DNA from: Zopfochytrium polystomum
Taxonomy: Eukaryota; Chytridiomycota; Chytridiomycetes; Chytridiales; Chytridiaceae
Direction: 5' to 3'
DNA: 64,000 nucleotides
Assembly: GCA_025765615.1 (NCBI GenBank)
Contig: JAIVFJ010000050.1
Location: 62,001-126,000 of the forward strand
In this document: piece after piece, positions 44,158 through 54,874 of the stretch
Numbering within the stretch: position 1 is the first letter of the stretch
How the letters are laid out: each line of letters begins with the position of its first letter
Notes under the pieces: model-generated
Told to the model about the DNA's origin: nothing
Databases searched by the model: none
Seen by the model: the letters and a program-made list of their open reading frames with translations, nothing else
Program-made: the position numbers and the translations under genes

Positions 44158-44835
44158 AAAAAAAAGGTTCGACATTTTTCCCGCGCGAAACAACTACGAC
44201 GAGGAAGGCGTCCGTGACTCGGCCCGGGTTGACTACGGTGCGTTGCTGTGTATGCAAAAACAGTTCGCGGACCGCGCCCGATCACGCCAGCTTCCGCATC
44301 CGCCCCGACGCATCGTCCTAGCGCGGTTCTCGCAGGGCTGCGTCGTCGCTCTGACCGCCAGCACGCGCCTAGGATCTAAGCTGGCCGGCTTCATCGAGCT
44401 CAGCGGGTTTAGGATGCCAAGGGCGACTGACGAAGGCGGAGTTATAGCAGGGAAAAATGGTGACGGGTACGGGAGAGATTTCTCTCTCTCTGAATTTCCC
44501 GCCGCTCACCGCTCACACCTTCCCGTTCACAGACGCACCTTACTTCCACTGCCAACCAGTCCGCGCCCTTTTTCGTCGGCCACGGCGACATGGACGACAT
44601 GGTCAAGCTCTCCCGTGCCGATCCGTGGTCGCCCGCCTACGCGCTCGGCCGCAACTTCGAATTCAACCACGTATCACGGCTTGGGCCACCCGACGTGCTA
44701 CCGGGAGTGGACGTTTCGCGTGATGAAACGTTTGGATAGAAGAGAGTGTACCATGTGTATGAGTGGATAAGATAAGCTGACGACAAACCCCAAATCCCAA
44801 CTTTCTACAGTCATCCCAGGGGATATCTGGTTTGA
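44158..44835 (+). pseudogene. Acyl-protein thioesterase pseudogene
   Basis: It begins at an AAAAAAAGGTTCGACAT block equal to the poly-A/exon 3 junction of the intact gene. Degraded motifs follow: RFDIFPARNNYDEEGVRDSA, IVLARFSQGCVVALTASTRL (nucleophile kept; GGF changed to ARF), GHGDMDDMV in another frame, YHGLGHPTCYRE, and the last exon GTCATCCCAGGGGATAT. Splice sites are lost and the frame shifts several times. Confidence 0.85.
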
Positions 44836-44890
44836 GCCACTTCAAGTAAAAGCAACTTGGAGCAGCGAAACGTTCAATAACACGTAAAAG

Positions 44891-46555
44891 CTAGAATATT
44901 TCCGCAATCCAATCCTCGAGAAACTTCCGTCGCTCTTGCAACTCAGGGCGATTGTAAAACCTTGGAGGAATCTGAAAGGCAGTCTTTGGATGAAGACCAT
45001 TTGCTTTCATAAACTGCAAAACCTCCATGTCCGAGTTCGTAAATGCATTTTGGGAATATTCAATCATGAGTCCGCTTGCTTTCCACCACGGAAGGATTTT
45101 AAAGATAGTTCGCAAGCGGCAAGCGTCGTCCAATCCTCTGGCCGAGTATTTCAGCGTGAGGCCGTTATCCTTCCACCATTGCAGAGTATCAGCGTTGCCT
45201 GCAATTGTAGGTTCATCCATTACTGCAGATGTATACTTCAGTTTCAGTCCGCTCTGGCTCCACCACTGAAGGATCACTAATGTCCCTTCTTTGCTTGCAG
45301 TATCCATTGCTTCGTGCGAGTACTGCAAATCCAAGTCACTTGCTTGCCACCACTCCAGAACGGCTAATTCACGTGCCCCATCAATGGCCCAATTGCTGTA
45401 CCGGAGACTGTGCCCACTATTATTCCACCAGTCCAAAACGTCTAAGTGACTGTAAACGCTCGCTTCGTCCATAGCCCTCTCTGAATATTTCAACTCCAAG
45501 GAACTTGCCTCCCACCATTGAAGAACTGAGATATGACCGTGAGCACTCGCATCATCCATTGCCTCTGCACAGTAAATAGGCTCCAAACCGTTCAGCAACC
45601 ACCATTCCAAGACTTTGACGTGTCCATTCCCGCTTGCAAGATCCATTGCATGAGTGTACTTCAACTCCAGTCCACTGCTTTTCCACCATCTCAACACGTC
45701 CAAAGAGCCAGCTCCAGCTGCATCGTCCATAGCCTTGTGGGAGTATTTCAGCTCCAGACCGCTGTCTTTCCACCACTCCAGAACTGCAATGTGGCCCTTT
45801 TTGCTGGCTTGATCAATCGCTCTGTTTGAGAATTTCGGTTCGTATTTGCACTCCCTCCACCAGTCCAACACTGCGACATGGCCCTTCTTGCTTGCGTCAT
45901 CCATAGCCTTGTCCGTATACTCCAGAGCCAGACCACTCTCTTTCCACCACTGAAGAACATGAACGTGCCCCCTTCCAGAAGCCCCATCAAGGGGAAGCAA
46001 CTCCTCCTCTTCGCTGCCGAATGCGCCGAAAGGAACAGGCTTTGACAAATCGAGCCCGCTGTCCCTCCACCACTGCAGAACGTCAACACGCCCTTTTTCA
46101 GAAGCCAACTCTAACGCCAAGCGTGAGTAGAATCCGTCAAGCTCGATTCCGCTGTCCTTCCACCACTGAAGCACGTGAACGTGTCCGTTCGCGCTGGCGT
46201 CGTCCATGGGAAGAGGATAGTAGTACCCATCCTCAAAGTCTGGGATCGACAAGTCGACCCCGCTTTCCTTCCACCACTGGAGGGCTGCGACGTGTCCGCA
46301 ATCGCTCGCGGAGGAAAGCGCCTGAAAGACGTCTGTGATCGGCGCTCCGGATGCGCGGGTGTGCTGCAGCAATAGATCGAGCAGATCGACGTGCCCACGC
46401 TCGCTGGCCTCGGCAAACGGTCTAGAGAATAGAGCGCAGTAGGACTGAGCTTGGATCGGGCGTAGTCGAATCAGCGTCGATAGGCGGATCGCGTCCATCG
46501 GGTCCAGATGGTGGCAGATGATCTCGACGGCGTGATCGGGGAGTGTGCGTCGCAT
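44891..46555 (-). CDS. QWW-repeat protein, long form (554 aa), intronless
   Basis: One open frame runs from the ATG at 46555 (MRRTLPDHAVEIICHHLDPM) to 44891. It is collinear with the 24.5 kb gene over its whole length: F-box-like N-terminus, LLDLLLQH first repeat, about 15 repeats (for example AMDDASKKGHVAVLDWWREC; AIDQASKKGHIAVLEWWKDS) and the tail RPELQERRKFLEDWIAEIF. Acidic insertions occur at the same two places (FEDGYYY; GSEEEE). The shared upstream box GGACGTGTCAAAA begins 22 bp above the ATG. Since the body has survived as an uninterrupted frame among many dead copies, it is probably under selection. Confidence 0.88.
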   Translation of the reverse strand: MRRTLPDHAVEIICHHLDPMDAIRLSTLIRLRPIQAQSYCALFSRPFAEASERGHVDLLDLLLQHTRASGAPITDVFQALSSASDCGHVAALQWWKESGVDLSIPDFEDGYYYPLPMDDASANGHVHVLQWWKDSGIELDGFYSRLALELASEKGRVDVLQWWRDSGLDLSKPVPFGAFGSEEEELLPLDGASGRGHVHVLQWWKESGLALEYTDKAMDDASKKGHVAVLDWWRECKYEPKFSNRAIDQASKKGHIAVLEWWKDSGLELKYSHKAMDDAAGAGSLDVLRWWKSSGLELKYTHAMDLASGNGHVKVLEWWLLNGLEPIYCAEAMDDASAHGHISVLQWWEASSLELKYSERAMDEASVYSHLDVLDWWNNSGHSLRYSNWAIDGARELAVLEWWQASDLDLQYSHEAMDTASKEGTLVILQWWSQSGLKLKYTSAVMDEPTIAGNADTLQWWKDNGLTLKYSARGLDDACRLRTIFKILPWWKASGLMIEYSQNAFTNSDMEVLQFMKANGLHPKTAFQIPPRFYNRPELQERRKFLEDWIAEIF

Positions 46556-46576
46556 GGTGCCGATCTTTGCGGCGCG

Positions 46577-46589
46577 TTTTGACACGTCC
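46577..46589 (-). promoter_or_regulatory. Conserved upstream box GGACGTGTCAAAA
   Basis: Located 22-34 bp upstream of the QWW gene start on the minus strand, matching boxes at 207-219 and 50776-50788. Function inferred only from conservation among three family members. Confidence 0.35.
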
Positions 46590-46768
46590 CACCGGCAAGC
46601 AATGATATATTCGTAGTCAGCAGGCGACGACGACCCCGCCGGTCCTAAGTTCTTGTGACGCCAGTATTTGCTTTTCCAGTAATTGCTTTTTCGTGAAAAG
46701 TCAGACGTACGGCTATATTTGTGCCCAGTCGGGGGAGGCGAAGTTGAACAAAAAAAAAACACACACAC

Positions 46769-47239
46769 AAAATGTACAGCATCCGCACACGCGCGGCATC
46801 ATAGGGGGCTGCGGCAGCCTCGGGGAGAACAACGCTCAAAAAAAAGACGAAGAAACCAAACAGCGTTTCGTAAGGGCTAGCCCCACCCCCCTTGCCTTTC
46901 CGTCGGAGTTATCAACGTCGTTTCTTTTTTTAATTTAGTTGCCACAAGGGTTGGGGGGGAGCAGGAGGAAAATAAGAAGTAAGCCGTCAGCTTTTTGGCG
47001 CTCTCCTCATGAAACAAAGCCGCAAGTTCGAGTGTTCTTACCCTGAGAACCTTCGACCGAACTATAATGGTGGAATTTTGGCCAATTGCAAAAACGGAAA
47101 GGCAAGTGGTGTCAGATATTTTCTTGCGGATAAAGGAATATGGGGAGATGGGGGGTCCTAGCGATGTTCAACTTACTTGGAAGAGCTGCCGTTACTCGCA
47201 CGGCTACGCCGTAGAATGAAATAGCAAGTGGGGGTCAAG
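46769..47239. other. Intergenic, nothing assignable
   Basis: No gene or repeat was recognised. A and G homopolymers are frequent. Confidence 0.4.
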
Positions 47240-48400
47240 CACTGGGTTATGGCAGCGGGGGAAGGGGGGGAAGGGAGGGAACTTGCCAAAGATACTCACG
47301 CTCCTTGTTGACTCGAGCTGGAAGAAGGAAAAGATCGTTCGTGCGTTGCATTAACCAATTGGTGGGGAGCTGGGGATGGTGGGGGGCCGGAGGGAGGTAG
47401 AAAAACAGTCGGATGTTCTTACGTAGATTCGCAAAGATGCTTGAGCCGCTCCGTTTGACTTGTTTGGGTGCAGAAGTTGGATAAGACGCAAAAGTGGATG
47501 GACGTGGGGGAGAAACTTCGTAAGGTGGGAGTTGTCACGTACAGCTGGGCAGGCCATTCAAGTTCTTGGGAGCGGCGCGTACGCTGTAGCCCGCGGTGGC
47601 GATGACGAGAAGAATGACTGCGAAGAGAGCCAGGAGCGACGACGGGAAGCCGGGCATTTGATGGATTGGTATCTATTACAAACGAGCTGGGATGACCGGC
47701 GTTTTTTTTCTTTCATACCGAACAGGTCTGGGCTGAGCCGAGGGGCGTTGGCTCAGCCCACGCCGGTACTATCTTTTGTCGTTCGGTGTTGTGTGTTGTG
47801 TCTGTTCGTGCCGCTGCGCCCCGCCCTGCCGTGTCCTCTCGGACGGGCTTGGTGAGCTCCGTTACTTGCCTTTTTGGGCAGCGTTGACATTCTGGCTTGC
47901 GGCGCGGCGAGAAAAGCGTTCAAAAAAAATCAATCAGCCAAACAATCAAACCTGTGACCGGCCGACAAGGTCCGAATACCATGCACACACATTTTATGAT
48001 CTACATGACCGGGGGTACCTTGTCCTTGTGGGTTGGCACGGGGACCTTCTCAGCATGAACAGCGTCTGAAAAAAAAAGGGAAAAGCTTCTGCAGCACGCC
48101 GTGGAACGACGGAGTATTAACCGCGCTACCTTTCGTCGATGACCTTTTTGCACAGCGAAGGCAGCAAGGATGACACTGCTAGGATGAACACAGGTTCCGT
48201 TGTTGGAAGACTCACCGCCAATTCTCCGTCGATCAGCAGTCTCCACTGCATGACCTTAAACCGCCCCCCCAAGGGCGCCTTCCTTGTACGCTGTGACGAC
48301 AGCATCCTCCATTTGCCGCTTGCCAGTGTGAGGATTTTCAAAGACTCAGTGATACAGCCCACGGAGAATGAAGGAAACATCTGTCGGTCTTGAGGAGATT
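47240..48400. repeat. Segmental duplication copy 2 (partner at 12.5-13.7 kb)
   Basis: Same orientation and order as 12540-13700 with indels. It includes the signal-peptide exon 47657-47543 on the minus strand (MPGFPSSLLALFAVILLVIA, 115 nt like its partner) and a damaged copy of the 3' exon of the small 99-aa gene (about 48126-48330, minus, LPTTEPVFILAVSSLL). Neither gene is complete here, so coding capacity is doubtful. Confidence 0.85.
47543..47657 (-). pseudogene. Duplicated first exon of small secreted protein
   Basis: A signal peptide with an intact ATG and donor (GCT|GTACGTG). The following two short exons are recognisable at about 47455-47420 and 47340-47300, but the rest of the gene is absent, so it is a truncated copy. 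Confidence 0.6.
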
Positions 48401-49399
48401 GCACGTGGTACAGATGGCACTCACGCCGAGTAGGTGCGCAGCAGGTGCGAGACGGAAGTCTGCGATTGATGAAGGTCAGGGAGAATTCGGCGCAGGGGGG
48501 AGGGTAGTTGAAACTGACTGACGGGCTAAAAGAGGCTCGCCTTCATCAAACGACCACTATATCCGACTACTGCCTTCGCCATGGGGCGCTCATTGAGAGA
48601 CCTCATCAAAACCTAGTGATCCCTCGCCACTTTGCTTTATCGACAAGCGCAGCCGTTATCTTGTCGCCATCGCCGCGTCGCTCCTGCTTTATTTGCCTTT
48701 TGCAAATAGATTGTATTCGACGAAATAAAGTGCAAACGGTTTATTTAGAACGGTTGAAACGCATAATATTAGAATATTCCCTAGATCCAATCCTCCAGAA
48801 ACTTGCGTTGATCAAGCAGCTCTGGACAATCGTAAAACCTTACAGGGATCTGAAAGGCAACCTTTGCACACAGATCAAAAACTGCAAAACAGGTCGGATT
48901 TCGTATATGCGTACTTAGAGTATTTCATCTCTTGTCCACTTTTTTCTACCAAGGGTGGGAGCGAAAAATAGTTCGCAATCACCAAGCTTCATCCAACGCT
49001 CTGTTTGTGTATTTGAGAGTCAGACTGCTGTTCTTCCACCATTGCAGAGCCTCAGTGTGGCCCACAGCAGAAGCGTCGTCAATTCCTGTAGTGGTGTAGC
49101 TCAAGTTCAGCCCACTGTTGCCCCACCACTGAAGGATTCCCTGACTTACTAGCGGAGTCCACAGCATCATAGGAAAATTGTGGCTCCAGACCACTGCCTT
49201 TCCACCACTCCAGAACAGCTAAATGGCCTTGTAAACATGCACTGTCAACTACCAAATGAGTGTACTGCAGCGTGATTCCACTGTTCTTCGACCAGTCCAA
49301 CAGATCAGTATGTTCACGTTCGCTGGCTTTGTCGACAGCAACACTTGAATATTTTAGTCCAAAGCGACTAGCTAACACCACCACTGTAGCGTAGAAACA

Positions 49400-49800
49400 T
49401 GTTGAGGTTACTGTAATGACCGAAGGTTGAGGTTGGAGCCGTTAAAGCAACAAGATGTTGACAGGTAACCGAGTTTCTTAATTAGAAGAAAAACTTCTTG
49501 ATTCTTATATTATTGATGTCCCTATTTGTTCATGTTGGCCTGACGTGTCCTTCAGTCCAGAACGAGAATCGAAGCATATCTCATCTCTTATGTTCTAAGC
49601 CATGAATGCTGGAATTGCTCTTAAAACACGGAGCAGTGCTTAGCAACTCTTAATTTCCCCATAACCGCATCTGCCCGCGTGGGACTGGCTTACGCCTGAT
49701 GCGGGGAGCGGACGGCGTAGCTGTCGCTTTCTCCTGAAGAACCTTGGTGTCCTGGAGTTCCAAGTGAAGCACTAAGCACGCCGTAGAGGGTTTATCAACA
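49400..49800 (+). mobile_element. Solo LTR (401 bp) inserted in QWW pseudogene
   Basis: The insert starts TGTTGAGGTTAC and ends TTTATCAACA: TG...CA ends with a 6-bp inverted repeat TGTTGA/TCAACA. It is flanked by a 5-bp direct repeat AAACA (49395-49399 and 49801-49805). Removing the insert and one repeat joins GAGTTCGGGCATG to TTTCTACGCTACAGTGG and restores EFGHVSTLQWW, exactly the repeat consensus, which proves the borders. Size, ends and 5-bp duplication are those of Ty3/gypsy- or Ty1/copia-type LTRs. No internal retrotransposon genes are present, so it is a solo LTR. The strand is arbitrary. A partial second copy lies at 55.69 kb. Confidence 0.85.
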
Positions 49801-50775
49801 AAACATGCCCGAACTCGCTCGCGGCATCCAGTGCCGTTTGAGTATAAAAAGGGTTCAAACGGTTCCGAGTCCACCACTCCGCCCCAGGACCTGCACATGT
49901 CCATACCTGCTTGCATTGTTCAGCGCATGAGGAAACTTTAACTGCAGTCAACTCCTCTCCCACCAACTCAGAATTCCAAATCACCAGAACCTGCTGCATT
50001 GTCCATCGCATAGCTGGAGTATTTCAGCTCCAAGCGGCTGTCTTTCCACCAGTCCAGAACTGCAATGTGGCAATTCAAGCTGGCTGCAACGATTGCCCAC
50101 TCCGTGAACTTCAAATCATATCCACTCTCCTTCCACCACTGCAACACTGCGACACGGCCATTCTCACTTGCACTAGCCATTGCTTGTGAACTCAGGGACA
50201 AATCCACTCTCTTTCCACCACTGAAGGATATCAACGTGCCCAGCTCCAGACGCCGCATTGAGAGGGAAGAAGTCCTCGTCAGCATCAATATTGCGCATTG
50301 CAAACTCCAGTCCACTGTCCCACCACCACTGCAGAACACTAAGATGCCCCTTAGTACAAGCAAGCGTAAATGACGTTCTTGAGTAGACTCCGTCAAGCCC
50401 AATTCCGCTGTCCATCCACCATTGCAGCAACCTGGGAAGATCACAAAGACACTCGGCATCATCGTCAGAATCACCATCGTCGTCAGCCGCCAGGAAAGAC
50501 AAGTTGACGCCGCTTCCTTCCACCACGTAGGACTGGAACGTGTCCATGGCTGCTTGCAGCGGAGAGCGCCTGCATGACGTCCGTCATCGGCGTCTGGGAC
50601 GCGAGGTCTGCTGTAGCAACAGATCCAGAAGGTGGACGTTGCCACGCGCGCTGGTCTTTGCAAATGGCTGAGGGCAGGGCACACGATAGGATCGGAGTTG
50701 GATCTGGTGCAGTTGAAACAGCGTCGACAAGCGGATCGGCGTCCAGAAGAACTCGACGGCGTGACCGCGATCAAG

Positions 50776-50788
50776 TTTTGACACGTCC
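50776..50788 (-). promoter_or_regulatory. Conserved upstream box GGACGTGTCAAAA of a QWW pseudogene
   Basis: Identical to the box before the intact gene at 46.55 kb, retained in front of the decayed N-terminus. Confidence 0.3.
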
Positions 50789-50875
50789 TTCACAGGACTC
50801 TGCGTACGGCTGTTGTTGCTTATTGTCTTCAACAGACCTTGGCCAGTCTAATTTATCAGAAACCACACGAATCCT

Positions 50876-52340
50876 CTAGATTGCAAGCAAAACCGTCCCG
50901 ACGGCCATTGCAACGACCCACACGGCCGCCCCATCAACGCCAGCTCCCCAAAGCCTCCCCCCACCCGCCCCAGACTTTGTCGACGACGCCGTCGCGCCGG
51001 CCGACGCGGTCCCCGCCGCCGAGGTCACCGTTGCACTCGCACCCGTTGCCGACGCAGCCTTTGACGTCGTCGACGTAACCGGCGGCAGCGACACCGAATA
51101 CGTAGTCGTCGTCCCAGCGACAACGTCCACCAAATCAAACCCGTCGCCCGTATTCGCGTTCCAAAACTCGCACCCTTGCGTATCCTGCGACGAATCGCAG
51201 GGCGCGAGGGTGCGCGCATGTCCGCCGAGCGGGTCGCCGAGGTCGTAGGAGGAGTCCGGGCCCTCGCAGACGCGCATGCAGTAGATGCCGTCGCCGGCTT
51301 TTTCGACCTATTGGTTGAAGGTGGAGAAGGGCGTGTTTGGGTTGGGCGAGGACGGGTCCGGGCCGGAGTATGGCTCTTTGCCGCATTGGGCGTAGGTGGA
51401 GGTGTCATCTGGGGCGCATGGTTGAGAGACGACGGGGGGCAGGTGGGGGGAAGGTTGGTGGGCGGGGTGGGTTAGGTCCGGGGCGGATCGGAAGCATGAT
51501 CCAAGAAAAAATTGATACTTACATTGGCCGCCGTCGTCGTACGCCCCAGGCGACGACTGCTGGCAGTTGATGTTCAACACCCCGCAATCCATCGTCCCCG
51601 AAATCTGGATGAACCTCGCGCCGGTGGTCGTAAAGTTGACAACAACGTGGGCGGACCGTACACCGCCTGATGGCATCGCGCGGGATTTCGACGGCATGTA
51701 CGATCCCGCGCAAAATGACTGGACAAAGCCTTCGGCCTGGACGATGGACGGCGGGTTCGAGTTGCCGTTGCCGCCGTAGTACCAGTGGGTCAGGTACTTG
51801 GACTGGTCGTTGGGCAGCAGGATGCAAAAGTTCTAATGATGTTTGGTGAGCGCCTTGATGTGACTGCAATGAAGACAGCTGTGGTCGTTACCTCTGGGTC
51901 TTTGATGTAGACCATCTGGTTCAGCAGGATTCCGCTGCTGAGCGACGAGTCGGGCGGCTTGCACGGATCCGAGCCGCTGTTGTGGAAGGTACCCTGGCAT
52001 ATACGAGGATCGGGGTCTGTCCTCGGAATCATGGAATCAGCCCACCATCAACGTAAATAAGGCACGAGAAAAGGGGACCGAACTCACAGGAAGAAACGCA
52101 GCCGGACGGAAGGAGGTCCTCGGTGTACGACGAGAGGTTTCCGACGCGAGGATCGCAGTCGCAGGCCGAGTTGTTTGCGCAAGCGGAATTGACCGAGGCG
52201 GCGTTGCCCCAGGCGGCGAGCTGGGTGGCATCGCAAGCCTGTCCTTGAACGAGCCCCGCGAGGACGAGGAGAGCGGCGACGGTAGAGGCAGCTGCAATGC
52301 TGACGGAAACCTCCAACCGGTGGGCTTGAGGACGACCCAT
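50876..52340 (-). pseudogene. Secreted GPI-type glycoprotein paralogue with a nonsense codon
   Basis: Exons 52340-52088, 52016-51892, 51832-51523 and 51408-50876 reproduce the four-exon structure of the 31 kb gene, with identical lengths for exons 2 and 3 (125 and 310 nt). The start is MGRPQAHRLEVSVSIAAAST with a signal peptide; later come ARFIQISGTMDCGVLNINC and GDGIYCMRVCEGPDSSYDLG, and a GPI-like tail. At 51310-51308, after NTPFSTFNQ, the codon is TAG where the paralogue has TAC (Tyr). This truncates the protein before the third Cys-rich block and the GPI signal. Everything else is intact (406 residues without the stop), so the nonsense change looks recent, or is a sequence error. Confidence 0.8.
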
Positions 52341-54780
52341 CTCCTGGTGAATATTTAACTTGATAATACTACACCCCCAACCCAAGCAAAGATTGGAGGA
52401 GGATTTGGTGTGCGGGCTGGTTCTGACAATGTTCGGAAAAAGATTCCTCAAATGCTCAGTCCTTGCAGGCTGTGCGCAATCCCGTCCCGCACGGTTCCAT
52501 AGGCTTTGCAACTAGAGGATGGTGGGAGCATTGTTCATTTCCTTTTCCTATCCTGGTGAATCCTCCGCATTCGCCCACTGTCAGTCACAGGCACGCCCAG
52601 ACACACACGCACGCACCACGCGCGCACCGTACCCACGCAATGACACACAACACACACACACACACTCTCTCTCTCTCTCTCCCTCTCCAACTTTCTCTCT
52701 TTCGAAGATTCGACCTCCAGGTGCCCCTCCGGCGCTGCGCCTCCGCCCCCACCAAACAGACGGGCCACATGTGATCGGAGTGCTGCTCACACCGTGGACA
52801 CCGACGATACAATGCAGTGCTAGTGAGGGGTCGCTGGCAGCGAGAAGGGCGCCATGCCCACAGTTTGCAGTCGCCAGCAGCCCTGCGCGAGCGCTTCCTT
52901 TGCTGCTCTGGCGTCCACTGCCTCGGGACGCTCGGTCTCCCCACCACCAATCCACTCAACCCCTCTGAGTTGCCTTGGCCTTCCTCGAGGGTATGAACCC
53001 TTTCGTGCTGGACCCTGTTCTGGCTCAATTGATCCAATGACCTTGGTCATGTGCTGGAGGCCTTGGCTGGAGACAACGAGAAAGAGAGAGCGAGAGAGAG
53101 AGAGACCAAGACACAGGCAGAGGTTGAGAAGTACTTTAAAAGCGGCTTGAGTGGATGCTCTTCTTGGTCCGCCTCCCCCAACCTCCAATCTTGACCAACG
53201 CAGATGCCGATTCTGGAGAGAACTTGACCGCTTTTCGTCGTGATGCATCCACCACCTTGAGTTTCGCTTACCAATAAGCCCAATGCGCGCTGAGCTTGCG
53301 CCCAAACCTCCCCCCAGAAGAACGGTCTCCTGAGCGAGCCTTATAGAGAAATACCATGAACGCCGCTGGTGGGTCAACGAGCAGCTGTGTCGCTAATCAC
53401 TCGGCACCCTCATCTTACCTTTCCAATTCAACATCCAGGCTGCAAACACGCTCCAGACATCAGACGCACATCCACTGGTCTTCATGACTGTGGCCGCTTT
53501 CAGTTCTCCGTCCATGCCATACTCTTTGTGACCACACCGTCGTCGACAACCACAAACGATTTGGGATGGTGTAATGCTCGCTGAACTTCCTCTGAAGGGT
53601 AATTCGTCGACCCTTCTCCCCTGTACCATTTACAACAAGTCTAACTGCTGACTCGCTCTGCGCCGCTGTCCCAGTGACACCCTCGCTGATTCTTTCATTT
53701 CTCTGAAGGACTGACACCTTTCCCCCTCCCTGAAAGCATTCAAATCACTAACGGCCTGCCCCCTCGGCATTCTTTTCACTATTAAACCAGCGCAATCTCC
53801 AAGCGGAGGCAGAGGCGGATTTCTCCCATGGGCTTTCATGTCGTACATGCGGACAACTCCTGTGGCTGAAGTACTTTTCCGAGAACGTCGTCGCGATTAG
53901 GTTTCGGGGTGGGTGATGGAGACGGTGGAGAAGAAGGAGACACGTCTCGGCAATAGTAATAGCGAGGGCGGGGTGCAGTTACCATCCTGGGGCAGTGAGG
54001 AGGTCTGTGGCGAGGGAAGCGGCAGCGAGCAGTCAAAGTCGCTGGCATTCAATAAACGTTCCAATCTAAGTAATGCTGCCTACCTTCGTTGAATGTTCTG
54101 AGAGTGGTGTTGCTGTCGTTTGGAAAAGGGCGCAACAATTTTGGATCTAATCCAACCATGAGGTTCCTCCCAGTATCGGACCACCTGTGTACGAAGATTG
54201 CCCCATCATTTTGGCTGATTGGGGGCATCCTTTTTCGCATGATTGGCAGTGGGTGACGATTTCTAACTTCCTGGTATCACCCGACAAAGTTGGGGCCACC
54301 GACAAAATCAACCTTGTTTTTCGAAGATTGCTGCAATCTTCCACTGGGTTGGGGGTGTATTCTTATTTTTTTCCTTTTTTTTTTCTTCAGTTTTCCAACT
54401 TTTCTTTGTTTGCTGCCAAGACGCCAAGCGCCAAGACTTATCTTCTTCCTGTCACCATACGACACAACCTGCAACATCGATCTGTAGTCTGTGCCAGCGC
54501 CTTGACAAAAGGGCGAAGGAATTGATCGCGGTGGGGTTGATTTCCGGTTAATGCTGAAAGATCCAAGGCTTCTTTCGATCACGAAGCGATATTCAATGAC
54601 ATCGATCTTCGGAGAAAGATGGGTAGAGATCGCTTCGACCATCGCATTTCTGACACAAGACCAATATCGCATCCCGGCACCTGGTCAATAACACCACCTT
54701 CCATTTTACGACGAAACTCAGCCATTGCCATCTTGCGTAGAAAATTCTGATTCTTTTGCGTCTGATGCCACCTTTCAAAT
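52341..54780. other. Gene-poor stretch
   Basis: No gene could be supported over about 2.4 kb. It contains microsatellites (52.65 kb; a GA-rich run near 53.09 kb) and a T-rich tract (54.37 kb). One minus-strand frame at 54240-54110 (FVHRWSDTGRNLMVGLDPKL, ending before a GTAGGC donor) has protein-like composition and may be a lone exon or relic, but was not recognised. Confidence 0.4.
52650..52695. repeat. (CA)n-(CT)n compound microsatellite
   Basis: ACACAACACACACACACAC followed by a CTCTCTCTCTCTCTCTC run. Open frames in the surrounding 300 bp are repeat translations. Confidence 0.9.
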
Positions 54781-54786
54781 CTCAAA

Positions 54787-54870
54787 CATCAACAACACTT
54801 CCAAAAAGTCCACCACTCCACTCCAGGACCTGCACATGTCCATAGCTGCTTGCATTGTTGAGGATGCTGG
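54787..54870 (-). pseudogene. QWW-repeat fragment, about one repeat
   Basis: The minus strand reads LNNASSYGHVQVLEWSGGL. At DNA level it matches 49.86-49.92 kb (CCACTCC, CAGGACCTGCACATGTCCATA, GCTTGCATTGTT). An isolated relic next to the fucosidase pseudogene. Confidence 0.7.
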
Positions 54871-54874
54871 TCGA

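Larger units (their letters stand above)
48735..50832 (-). pseudogene. QWW-repeat pseudogene, full length, interrupted by a solo LTR
   Basis: From 50.8 kb downward on the minus strand: a decayed N-terminus (GHAVEFFWTPIRLSTLFQLH), NVHLLDLLLQQ, repeats in changing frames (LLQWWMDSGIGLDG; HLSVLQWWWDSGLEFAM; HVDILQWWKESGFVPEFT; RVAVLQWWKESGYDLKFT; HIAVLDWWKDSRLELKYSS), then ALDAASEFGH at 49.81 kb. A 401-bp insert (49400-49800) follows. Beyond it the next repeats continue (TLQWW; TDLLDWSKNSGITL; HLAVLEWWKGSGLEPQF; EALQWWKNSSLTLKYT), with a degraded tail near 48.78 kb. Many frameshifts; the insertion is only one of the lesions. Confidence 0.87.

Noticed and set aside
44141..44770. Intact second thioesterase (209-codon frame)
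   Set aside because: The frame reads through former introns, lacks the first exons, and carries the Asp motif in a different frame.
52519..52968. Open frames around 52.5-53.0 kb
   Set aside because: They run through CA/CT microsatellites and lack any motif or splice support.
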